DNA of 64,000 bases from Frondihabitans australicus (GTDB taxonomy: Bacteria > Actinomycetota > Actinomycetes > Actinomycetales > Microbacteriaceae), in the NCBI RefSeq assembly GCF_003634555.1, contig NZ_RBKS01000001.1, positions 3,720,001 through 3,784,000 of the forward strand. Reading direction: 5' to 3'. Within the stretch, counting starts at the first letter, position 1; each line of letters starts with the position of its first letter. The notes under the pieces are model-generated. The model did no database searches. It had not been told where the DNA came from and saw only the letters and a program-made list of their open reading frames with translations. This document shows, piece after piece, positions 17,229 through 24,681 of the stretch. Position numbers and translations under genes: made by a program.

Positions 17229-18271
17229 CGCTTCCCACCCTGGCTCTCACCCTCGGCGACGTCGCCGGGATCGGCCCGGAGATCACCGCGAAGACCCTGC
17301 TGCTACACCCCGACCTGCGGCGGCGCGCGCGTCCGGTCGTGATCGGCGACGCCGACGCGATGCGACGGGGCATGAGCTTCGCGGGCCTCGATCCCGAGCG
17401 CCTGCTCGTGATCGACGATCCGCGCGCCGCCCGCAACGACCCGGAGACGATCGAGCTCGTCCAGACCGGTCCGTCGCTCGCCGACGTGACGGTGGGCCAG
17501 CTGAGCGAGGCCGCGGGAGACGGCGCCTACCGCTTCGTGGTCGAGGCGTGCTCGCTGGTGAAGTCCGGCCGCGCCGACGCCATCGTCACCGCCCCACTCA
17601 ACAAGGCGGCCATGCATGCAGCGGGCCACGACTTCGCGGGGCACACCGAACTGCTGGCGCACGAGTTCGGCGTGACCGACTTCAGCCTGGTGCTGTCGGC
17701 CGACGACCTCTACGTGTTCCACCTCACGACGCACGTGTCGCTGCGACAGGCGATCGAGGATGTCACCCCGGAGCGCACCGGTCAGGTGATCCGCCTCGCC
17801 CACGGTCTCGCGCGCGCGCTCGGCCGCCCCGACGAGACGATCGCCGTCACCGGGCTCAACCCGCACGCCGGCGAGAATCGTCTCTTCGGCGACGAGGACG
17901 CCGACATCCTGCTGCCCGCCATCGAGAGAGCGCGGGCCGAGGGCATTCCGGTCGACGGCCCCATCCCGGCCGATGCGCTCTTCCCCGCCGCCATGCGTCG
18001 CGGCCGCTGGAAGCTCCTCGTCGCCTGCTACCACGACCAGGGGCACGCTCCGTTCAAGTCCGTCTACGGCGACGACGGAGTCAACATCACCGTCGGCCTG
18101 CCGGCTGTGCGGGTCTCGGTCGACCACGGCACGGCGTTCGACATCGCGGGCACCGGGTCAGCGAACGAGGCGAGCATGCTCCTCTCCTGCGAGCGGGCCG
18201 CCGAGCTCGCGCCAGGCTGGGGCGCCGTCGTCGAGGCCTTGCAGGAGCCGCGCGGCCGGGTCTCGCGATGA
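17225..18271 (+). CDS. pdxA2: PdxA2-like 4-phospho-D-threonate/D-erythronate 3-dehydrogenase
   Basis: A 348-residue PdxA-family enzyme. GDVAGIGPE lies at residues 11-19, followed by TAPLNKAAM, GHTELLA, NPHAGE, CYHDQGHAPFK and VSVDHGTAFDIAGTG, which together supply the metal ligands (His residues) and cofactor site. PdxA2 oxidatively decarboxylates 4-phospho-D-threonate or 4-phospho-D-erythronate to dihydroxyacetone phosphate and CO2. Biosynthetic PdxA (vitamin B6) is the alternative, but tight coupling to a DUF1537 kinase favours the catabolic enzyme. It overlaps both flanking genes by four bases. Confidence 0.87.
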   Translation: MTLPTLALTLGDVAGIGPEITAKTLLLHPDLRRRARPVVIGDADAMRRGMSFAGLDPERLLVIDDPRAARNDPETIELVQTGPSLADVTVGQLSEAAGDGAYRFVVEACSLVKSGRADAIVTAPLNKAAMHAAGHDFAGHTELLAHEFGVTDFSLVLSADDLYVFHLTTHVSLRQAIEDVTPERTGQVIRLAHGLARALGRPDETIAVTGLNPHAGENRLFGDEDADILLPAIERARAEGIPVDGPIPADALFPAAMRRGRWKLLVACYHDQGHAPFKSVYGDDGVNITVGLPAVRVSVDHGTAFDIAGTGSANEASMLLSCERAAELAPGWGAVVEALQEPRGRVSR

Positions 18272-19449
18272 GGCTGACGGGCTTCGAGGTCCTCGACTGC
18301 GACCTCGGCTGGCGCACGATCTCGTTCGTGAAGATCAGCGCCGACGACGGCTCGACGGGCTGGTCGGAGTGCACCGACAGCTTCGGCTCGGGAGGGCTCC
18401 AAGCGGTGATCCTGTCGCTCCGCGACCGAATTCTGGGACAGGATCCGAGACGGCTCACGCACCTGATCGGCTCGCTGCGCTCCCTGCTCTCACCGGCGCC
18501 CGGCGGCCTCAACCAGATGGCGGTGGGGGCGGTCGAGAACGCGCTCTACGACCTCGTGGCCCGGCACCACGGCATGTCGGTCGCCGAGATGCTCGGCGGC
18601 ACGGTGCGCGATCGCATACCCGTCTACTGGTCGCACTGCGGCGGGTACCGGACGGGGGCTGCGGCCGCCCTCACGGGCAACGAGGCCCTGACCTCCTACG
18701 ACGACGTCGAGCGTCTCGGCCGGCAGGTGCGCGATCGCGGCTTCCGCGCTCTCAAGACGAACGTCATCTCGTTCGCAGAGAGCGACGTCTCGGGCAGGCC
18801 ATTCGCGTGGGCTCGGCACCCGGCGGCGGGCGGGCGGGCGTACGACGATCGCATGATCGCGGACACGGTCGACACTCTCGCCGCCTTCCGGCGTGGGGCG
18901 GGGCCGGATCTCGCGATCCTGCTCGACGTGAATTACAACTACCTGGCCGACGGGTACCGGCGCATCGCGCGGGCCGCCTCGGCCTTCGACCTCGCCTGGC
19001 TCGAGCTCGATGGCCTGGCGCCCGGTGAGCTCGCGGCGCTGCGGGCGGCGGCGGGCATGCCCGTGGCGTCGGGGGAGTCACTCTTCGGACTGCCGCAGTA
19101 CCTGCCGTACCTCGCGGGCGGAGCAGTCGACGTCGCGATCGTCGACGTGGTGTGGAACGGCATCGCCGAGGCGGTGTCGGTCGCTCGCACGGCGGCCGCG
19201 CACTCGCTGGCGGTCGCTCCGCACAACTTCTACGGCCACCTGTCGACGATCATGTCGGCGCATTTCTGCGCCGTGACGCCGAACCTGGCGCTCATGGAGG
19301 TCGACGTCGACGGCGTGCCGTGGCGCGACGACCTCGTCGACGTGCCGCCGGTCATCGAGCGCGGCGAGCTCGTGCTGCCCTCCGGCCCTGGCTGGGGTGT
19401 GGAGGTGAACGAGGAGGCGATCCGTGCCCACGCACCGCGGCGGCGCTAG
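18268..19449 (+). CDS. Enolase-superfamily (mandelate racemase/MLE-like) sugar-acid dehydratase
   Basis: A 393-residue enzyme with the enolase-superfamily layout: capping domain, then a barrel with metal ligands Asp220 (LLDVNYN), Glu246 (WLELD) and Glu270 (SGESL). A possible base is Lys163 (ALKTN), and His319 (APHNFYGH) acts from the other side. The family removes a proton alpha to a carboxylate. In this operon it probably dehydrates a C5 or C6 aldonate or epimerises a C4 acid; which one is open. It ends in a TAG whose CTAG context is shared with the stop of the convergent glycosidase gene. Confidence 0.85.
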   Translation: MRLTGFEVLDCDLGWRTISFVKISADDGSTGWSECTDSFGSGGLQAVILSLRDRILGQDPRRLTHLIGSLRSLLSPAPGGLNQMAVGAVENALYDLVARHHGMSVAEMLGGTVRDRIPVYWSHCGGYRTGAAAALTGNEALTSYDDVERLGRQVRDRGFRALKTNVISFAESDVSGRPFAWARHPAAGGRAYDDRMIADTVDTLAAFRRGAGPDLAILLDVNYNYLADGYRRIARAASAFDLAWLELDGLAPGELAALRAAAGMPVASGESLFGLPQYLPYLAGGAVDVAIVDVVWNGIAEAVSVARTAAAHSLAVAPHNFYGHLSTIMSAHFCAVTPNLALMEVDVDGVPWRDDLVDVPPVIERGELVLPSGPGWGVEVNEEAIRAHAPRRR

Positions 19450-19455
19450 GCGCCG
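19441..19455. terminator. Shared hairpin at overlapping convergent stop codons
   Basis: CGGCGC and GCGCCG form a perfect 6-bp inverted repeat around TAG. The CTAG at 19446-19449 gives the stop codons of both convergent genes. A GC-rich hairpin here could slow transcription from both sides; there is no T-run, so the terminator role is weakly supported. Confidence 0.35.
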
Positions 19456-20393
19456 ACGTGCGGCACGCCTCCGTCGAACGAGAGTCGCGCCGCGCCGATC
19501 GACCACGTGAAGCCGTCGTCGGGATCGCCCTGGAAGAAGAGATACTCCTGCCCGTCGGCGTCGCGGAAGTAGCCCGGGTGGCCCGACTCCGATGAGTTCC
19601 AGGTGCCCGGTGCACCGGCCGCGACGAGGGGTTCGGCGGAGCCCCGGGTCCACGTCCGACCGTCGGGGCTCGTCGCCCAGCCGATCTGCTGCGGGCGGTT
19701 GTTGTAGGCGCCGGCGTAGAACATGGTGAACGTCGAGCCGTCCCATCTCAGGGTCGGCGCCTCGACGCATTCCTCTTCCCATTCGAGCTCGGGCGCCAGG
19801 GCGGGCCCGTCGACCGAGAGCTGCTCCCACGCGTCGCGTCCGAAAGTGCTGTCGCGGGAGGCGCGGCTCGTGCCGATCATCTGGATCCGCATGTCAGGAT
19901 CGCGGGTGACCCACGCGAGCAGCACGTGCTCGCCCGTGTCGACGAGGTCGGCGTCGATCGCACGGCCGCACGTCCAGTCGCCCTCGGGCCGGAAGACCGG
20001 GTTCTCGGGGTTGGCCTCGAACATGAGCCCGTCGTCGCTCACGGCGTGGCACAGGGCGTCGAGTCGGCCCTGGCCGTAGGTCTGGAAGAAGAGGTGCACG
20101 CGGCCGTCGATGACGATCGCACCGGGTGCCGCGGCTCCCGTCGCGTCGTAGTCGCCGAACGGAGCGAGGGCCGCGACGGTCGACCAGGAGACGAGGTCGC
20201 GGCTCTCGGCGATCCCCACCGACCAGCCCGCGGGCTCGTCGTCGCTCGGGGAGGGCAGCGAGAAGTACATCAGGTAGCGCCCGCCGAAGCGGATCACGCT
20301 GGGGTCTTTGGCGTATGGGCGGCCCCGCCGCGAGGTGTCGCCCCACGGCGGGCCCAGGAGGGTGACGGCGCTGCCGTCTTCGAGCGCGTCCAT
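19446..20393 (-). CDS. Glycoside hydrolase, GH43/117-like five-bladed beta-propeller
   Basis: A 315-residue protein, apparently cytoplasmic (no signal peptide). It shows the repeated blade pattern of GH43/GH32/GH117/GH130-type propellers. YAKDPSVIRFGGRYLMYFS places a probable catalytic Asp near residue 30, AIDADLV another acidic residue near 147-149 and CVEAPTL a Glu near 211, the usual three-acid arrangement. It probably trims an imported oligosaccharide (arabinose-, xylose- or galactose-type linkage), but the family is not certain. It lies 26 bp downstream of a solute-binding protein gene, as its operon partner. Confidence 0.75.
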   Translation of the reverse strand: MDALEDGSAVTLLGPPWGDTSRRGRPYAKDPSVIRFGGRYLMYFSLPSPSDDEPAGWSVGIAESRDLVSWSTVAALAPFGDYDATGAAAPGAIVIDGRVHLFFQTYGQGRLDALCHAVSDDGLMFEANPENPVFRPEGDWTCGRAIDADLVDTGEHVLLAWVTRDPDMRIQMIGTSRASRDSTFGRDAWEQLSVDGPALAPELEWEEECVEAPTLRWDGSTFTMFYAGAYNNRPQQIGWATSPDGRTWTRGSAEPLVAAGAPGTWNSSESGHPGYFRDADGQEYLFFQGDPDDGFTWSIGAARLSFDGGVPHVGA

Positions 20394-20419
20394 TCCTCTT
20401 CTCTACTCCCGATCGCGTG

Positions 20420-21727
20420 TCAGCTCTTGATCTGCGAGGTGAGGGTGTTCTGGAGCGTCGTCAGGGACTCCTTGGGCGTCTTGCCCGAGAGCACGTTCTG
20501 CCCGAACACGGACATGGCCGGGGTGCTGTCGACCTTCGAGACGTTGGCGAAGAGCGCGGTGTTGCCGGGGGCCGCCCAGGTCTTGGCGATGGGCTGCCAG
20601 TCCTGCACGATCTTCACCTGGTTCGGGTCGGACTGGAACTCGGGCGTCGAGGCGATGGACTTCAGGACCGGGAGGCCGATGCCGGTCTTCTGCGTCCACA
20701 GCTCCTTCATGTGCTGGTAGTAGTAGGTCACGAACGCCTCGGAGTCCTTCTGGCTCGGGGTGTTCTTGTACATCATGATGTTGTTCGGGAAGTACAGCGC
20801 GCCCTTCTTCCCCGCCGCGCTGACGAGCGGGTCGCCGACCACGAGCTGCGAGGCGACGGAGCCGCCGACGTTCGCGGCGAGTCCGGGCACGTCGATGCCC
20901 ATGCCGAACTTGCCGGCCTTCCACTCGGAGTTCGAGTTGGTGGCGGTGTAGCTCACCGAGCCCGGGTCGACGTAGCCCTTGCTGATGTTCTCCTTGATGA
21001 ACTCGAGCGCCTCGATGTTCGCCTGCGTGACGAGGTTCGGCTTGCGCTCCTCGTCGAAGATGCCGCCGCCGTTGTTGATCATGAAACCGGTGATCATCTG
21101 GAAGGCGTTGCCGGCGCTCGAGTCGCCGTTGGCCGCGAACCCGTAGACGCCGATCTTCTTCAGAGCCGCAGCGGCGTCGAGGTACGACTGCCAGTCGGTC
21201 GGGGGAGTGGCGCCGGCCTTGTCGAGGAGGTCCTTGTTGTACCAGAGCACGCGCATGTCGAGGTTGTAGGGGATCGCGACGTAGCCGTTCGGGGTCTTCA
21301 TCGTGTCGAGGAGGCCCGGCAGGAAGTCGTCGTAGAGGCCGTTCGACTTCCAGCTGTCGAGGAGGTCGTCGGCGTGGGCGATGAAGCCCTGCTTGTCGAA
21401 GAGGAACGCCTGCGTGCCGCCGCCGCTGCTCACGGCGGGGTTGGTCTTCGACGCGACCGAGGTCGCGAAGACCTGGTTGAAGTTCGCCCACTGCACGGCC
21501 TGGTAGGTGGCCTTCGGCAGGCTGCCCGAGGGCTTGTAGGCCTCGGTGATCTTCTTGTCGAGCGGGTTGAACGCAGGGCCGCCCCAGGGCATGTTCCAGA
21601 ACTTGAGCGCGCCGCCGGATGCAGATGCGCCTCCGGTGGTGCACGCGGCGAGGGCCGTCACGGCGGCCGCGCCTCCGACCAGGCCGAGGAATCCTCGGCG
21701 CGACACTGATGCTGTGGAAGTCTCCAT
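20420..21727 (-). CDS. Sugar ABC solute-binding lipoprotein (Tat type), no adjacent permease
   Basis: A 435-residue family 1 binding protein. The N-terminus carries a twin-arginine signal (SRRGFLGLVGG) followed by a lipobox-like ALAAC, so it is probably exported folded and lipid-anchored. The mature part begins LKFWNMPWGG. ATG 21727 is preceded by AGGGAG; an in-frame upstream extension would run through the operator. It is divergent from a LacI regulator and followed by a GH43-like gene, with no permease genes in the cluster. It must borrow a channel from another importer, or the permeases are elsewhere. Confidence 0.9.
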   Translation of the reverse strand: METSTASVSRRGFLGLVGGAAAVTALAACTTGGASASGGALKFWNMPWGGPAFNPLDKKITEAYKPSGSLPKATYQAVQWANFNQVFATSVASKTNPAVSSGGGTQAFLFDKQGFIAHADDLLDSWKSNGLYDDFLPGLLDTMKTPNGYVAIPYNLDMRVLWYNKDLLDKAGATPPTDWQSYLDAAAALKKIGVYGFAANGDSSAGNAFQMITGFMINNGGGIFDEERKPNLVTQANIEALEFIKENISKGYVDPGSVSYTATNSNSEWKAGKFGMGIDVPGLAANVGGSVASQLVVGDPLVSAAGKKGALYFPNNIMMYKNTPSQKDSEAFVTYYYQHMKELWTQKTGIGLPVLKSIASTPEFQSDPNQVKIVQDWQPIAKTWAAPGNTALFANVSKVDSTPAMSVFGQNVLSGKTPKESLTTLQNTLTSQIKS

Positions 21728-21771
21728 CGATTCTGTCTCCCTTTCTCGACGTAGCGTTGAGGCCGCAGTTG

Positions 21772-21783
21772 TTTTGCGCAAGA
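21772..21783. promoter_or_regulatory. LacI operator (TTTTGCGCAAGA)
   Basis: Contains the perfect 8-bp palindrome TTGCGCAA, 45 bp upstream of the binding-protein start. The same core occurs at 21848-21855, upstream of the LacI gene, so both directions are probably controlled by that regulator. Confidence 0.6.
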
Positions 21784-21845
21784 TAATGGGACCTTGCGGG
21801 CGGGGAGAGTATGCATGCCCGACTCTGCATGGTCAAGATCGAGGT

Positions 21846-21857
21846 CTTTGCGCAAAG
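21846..21857. promoter_or_regulatory. LacI operator (CTTTGCGCAAAG)
   Basis: A perfect 12-bp palindrome with the central CG typical of LacI-family sites, about 32 bp upstream of the LacI start. It suggests autoregulation together with the matching site at 21772-21783 (74 bp between centres, about seven helical turns). Confidence 0.65.
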
Positions 21858-21888
21858 CATTCGGCATGAGGCGCGCTACGCTGTGGCC

Positions 21889-22929
21889 ATGCCCGGTCGT
21901 CCGACCTCCACGAAGCCGACGCTGGCGACCGTCGCGAAGGCAGCCGGGGTCAGCGTGCCGACCGCGTCGAAGGTGCTGAGCGGAGGCACGGACGTCTCGG
22001 CGGGCACCCGCGACCGCGTCATCCGCAGCGCCGAGCGGGTCGGCTACCGGCGACCGGGATCGCGGCCCGCGCGCCGGGGCGAGGCCTCGCGGATCCGTCT
22101 CGTGGACCTCGTGGTCAGCAACATCGAGGGGACGTGGGCGAACGGCATCCTGAGCGGCGTCGAGTACGCCGCCACCGCCGCCGAATGCGACGTCGTGATC
22201 ACGATCGCCCGGCCCGGTCGCGACTGGGCGGCGCGACTGCTGCGTCGGCCCTCCGAGGGAGCCGTGGTCGTGCTCGTCGACCCCACGTCCGCACAGCTCG
22301 CCGGCCTGCACGCCGCGGGGATCCCGGTCGTGATCATCGACCCCATCAGCCGCCCGCCCGGCTCGGTGCCCAGCGTGGGCGTGACGAACTGGCAGGGGGG
22401 CCGGGATGCCGCGCTCCACCTCCTGGAGCGGGGCCATCGACGCTTCGGCGTGATCGGCGGCACGCGCTCCCATCTCTACAGCCGCGCCCGGATCGACGGA
22501 TTCCGGTCGGCCCTGGACGAGTCAGGCGTCGAGCTCCCCGCCGCCTGGACGGGCGTGGGTGACTGGGATCGCGAGACCGCCCGCGGTGTCGCCCGCGAGA
22601 TCCTGGGCGGGCGGCAGCGGCCGTCGGCGCTCTTCGCCTGCTCCGACTTCATGGCCGTCGGAGCCTACGAGGCCGCAGCCGAGCTCGGGCTGCGGATCCC
22701 CGACGACCTCAGCATCGTCGGCTTCGACGACGTGCCCGAGGCCGAGTGGGCGCGCCCCCAGCTCACGACGGTCCACCAGCCCATCCACGAGATGGGCGCG
22801 GCGGCGCTCCGGATGCTGCTGCGACTCCAGCAGGAGGAGCGGGTGCCCGAGGGCGCACCGGCGCCGCGCATCGAGCTCGCGACGCATCTCGTCGTGCGGG
22901 GCTCGACCGGCGTGTGGGTCGAGCCGTGA
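21889..22929 (+). CDS. LacI-family transcriptional regulator
   Basis: A 346-residue LacI repressor. The helix-turn-helix and hinge LATVAKAAGVSVPTASKVLS lie near residues 11-30. The effector domain includes GVTNWQGGRDAALHLLERGHRRFGVI and ends with SIVGFDDVPEAEWARPQLTT. ATG 21889 is chosen because the helix-turn-helix then sits at the usual position and the operators remain upstream. It is divergent from the Tat-type binding protein/GH43 operon, its likely target. Its 3' end is separated by only 33 bp from the convergent glycosidase operon. Confidence 0.92.
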   Translation: MPGRPTSTKPTLATVAKAAGVSVPTASKVLSGGTDVSAGTRDRVIRSAERVGYRRPGSRPARRGEASRIRLVDLVVSNIEGTWANGILSGVEYAATAAECDVVITIARPGRDWAARLLRRPSEGAVVVLVDPTSAQLAGLHAAGIPVVIIDPISRPPGSVPSVGVTNWQGGRDAALHLLERGHRRFGVIGGTRSHLYSRARIDGFRSALDESGVELPAAWTGVGDWDRETARGVAREILGGRQRPSALFACSDFMAVGAYEAAAELGLRIPDDLSIVGFDDVPEAEWARPQLTTVHQPIHEMGAAALRMLLRLQQEERVPEGAPAPRIELATHLVVRGSTGVWVEP

Positions 22930-22962
22930 ACTCGAACCGTGCCGGGGTCGACTACGCCGAGC

Positions 22963-24681
22963 TCAGCGCACGACACGGGAACTTCGAGTAGCCCCGACCC
23001 TCTCCACCAGCGAGAGGAACACCGACGCCGTCCAGGTCATGCTCCGGTCACGGAGCCCCGCACCTGTGACGGCGTCGAAGTTCTCGGCCATGCCGGCGTC
23101 CGCGCAGGTCGCGACGAACCGGTCGGTGACGTCGTCGGCGAGGTCGCCGTGCCCCGCGCGGCGGAGGCCGTCGACGAGCAGCATCGTGGAGGGCGCCCAG
23201 ATCGGCCCGCGCCAGTACCCGTCGGCCTCGTAGAAGGGGCTGTCGACCGGCTCGGTCGCGAACCCGTGACGGGTCAGGTAGCCGCCCTCGAGGAGCCGGT
23301 CGACCGTGGCGCTCCGCTGCGGCTCGGGCAGCATGTCGCCCAGCACGAGCGGCATCGTGAGGATGAGGCTGTCGGAGTCGATGACCGCGCCGGTCAGGGT
23401 GTCGCGGGCCACGAAGCGCCCGTCGACCCAGAAGCGCGAGCAGAGGGTCTCGATGGTCCGCTCGGCGCGTCCGCGCCAGTCGACGGCGTCGGAGGGGCGG
23501 CCGAGGTGGTCGGCCATCCGCGCGAGCGCCAGCATCTGGAGGGCGAGATAGCTCAGCAGATCCGGGCTCTGCACGGGCACGCCGACCCCGAACGTGGTCG
23601 CGTTGTCCCAGCCGGAGTCGTTGCCGTGGTTGTACGACGGAATCGCGTCGTCCCCATAGACCCGGTGCTCGAACCACCAGTCGGTCCAACGGCGCAGCGG
23701 CTCGTACAGGGCGGCGATCGCGTCGTCCGAGAGGCCGTCGCGGTCCATCAGGTGCGAGATCGACCATCCGTGCACCGGCGGCTTGACGAAGTTCCGCTCC
23801 ACGCCGGCGTCGTTGACGTAGTCGGGGAGGCACCCGTGCTCGTCCTGGTGGTCGAAGATGGCGAACAGCTGGTCGGCCGCCGCCTCGGGGTCGCGCCACA
23901 GGGCCATCGCGTTGAAGCAGTGGTCCCAGCTCCACACGTTCGTCATCCGGTTCTTCGACATGAGCATGCTCTCGCGCCGGAGCTCGCCCCCGGCCGGCAC
24001 GATGGCGGCCCAGGTGACGAACGCGGCGAGCCTCACGGCGTCGGCCATGCGGTCGTCGTCGGCCGCCTCGCCGCCGTGGACGGCGCACCACCGGTCGAAG
24101 TCCGCCTGCGCGACCTCGGCCGTGCGGTCGAGATCCTGCACGGCGTCTCGGGGCACCGCGCTGCCGTACTCGTCGATGACGAGCGACACCGGGCCGTCCG
24201 CCGCCGAGACCCGCAGCTTCGCCTCGGAGTTCCGGATGCCGTCCCACCGGGCGTCGAAGCGGGTCCGCCCGCCGACCACGCGGATCCGGTAGTTGCGGTT
24301 GGCGCCGCTGTCGACGAAGCGCCACGCGTCCGCCGACTCCTGAAGGACGGCGTCGTACTGAGACACGGCCCGGAAGTCGAGGGTGAGCGAGCCGCCGGTG
24401 ACGCGCAGCTGGGCTCGACCCGGGCCCGACAGCACCACCTGCACCGTCGTGCCGTCATGGCGCAGCAGGAGCCGGCCGGCGTGCGTCTCGCTCGAGGCGT
24501 CGGCGCCCCCGTCGAGCAGCAGCCGGAGGATCTCCCGGTGACGGGCGTCGCCCCGCACCGTTCGCAGGTAGACGCCGGACTCGTGCTGGTCGACCATCCG
24601 GGAGACGGCGAAGTACGAGCCGCGTCGGCTGAACGGCGTGGTCGCGAGGTCGACGGCGAGGGGGCTGCTCTCCGGGCTCAC
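22963..24681 (-). CDS. GH63-like (alpha/alpha)6-barrel glycosidase
   Basis: A 572-residue protein without a signal peptide. The motifs TNVWSWDHCFNAMALW, PPVHGWSISHL, EADGYWRGPIWAPS and DRSMTWTASVFLSL match glycoside hydrolase family 63 and its bacterial YgjK/mannosylglycerate-hydrolase-like relatives, where the acidic residues near WSWD and the late barrel act as acid and base. It probably cleaves an alpha-linked di- or oligosaccharide in the cytoplasm. Its GTG start overlaps the upstream glycosidase stop (GTGA). The much longer open frame that extends upstream is antisense to other genes and was discarded. Confidence 0.82.
   Translation of the reverse strand: MSPESSPLAVDLATTPFSRRGSYFAVSRMVDQHESGVYLRTVRGDARHREILRLLLDGGADASSETHAGRLLLRHDGTTVQVVLSGPGRAQLRVTGGSLTLDFRAVSQYDAVLQESADAWRFVDSGANRNYRIRVVGGRTRFDARWDGIRNSEAKLRVSAADGPVSLVIDEYGSAVPRDAVQDLDRTAEVAQADFDRWCAVHGGEAADDDRMADAVRLAAFVTWAAIVPAGGELRRESMLMSKNRMTNVWSWDHCFNAMALWRDPEAAADQLFAIFDHQDEHGCLPDYVNDAGVERNFVKPPVHGWSISHLMDRDGLSDDAIAALYEPLRRWTDWWFEHRVYGDDAIPSYNHGNDSGWDNATTFGVGVPVQSPDLLSYLALQMLALARMADHLGRPSDAVDWRGRAERTIETLCSRFWVDGRFVARDTLTGAVIDSDSLILTMPLVLGDMLPEPQRSATVDRLLEGGYLTRHGFATEPVDSPFYEADGYWRGPIWAPSTMLLVDGLRRAGHGDLADDVTDRFVATCADAGMAENFDAVTGAGLRDRSMTWTASVFLSLVERVGATRSSRVVR

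Noticed and set aside
17225-18271. Vitamin B6 biosynthetic PdxA
   Set aside because: The motifs cannot exclude it, but the four-base overlaps with a DUF1537 kinase and an enolase-superfamily gene make the catabolic PdxA2 role far more likely.
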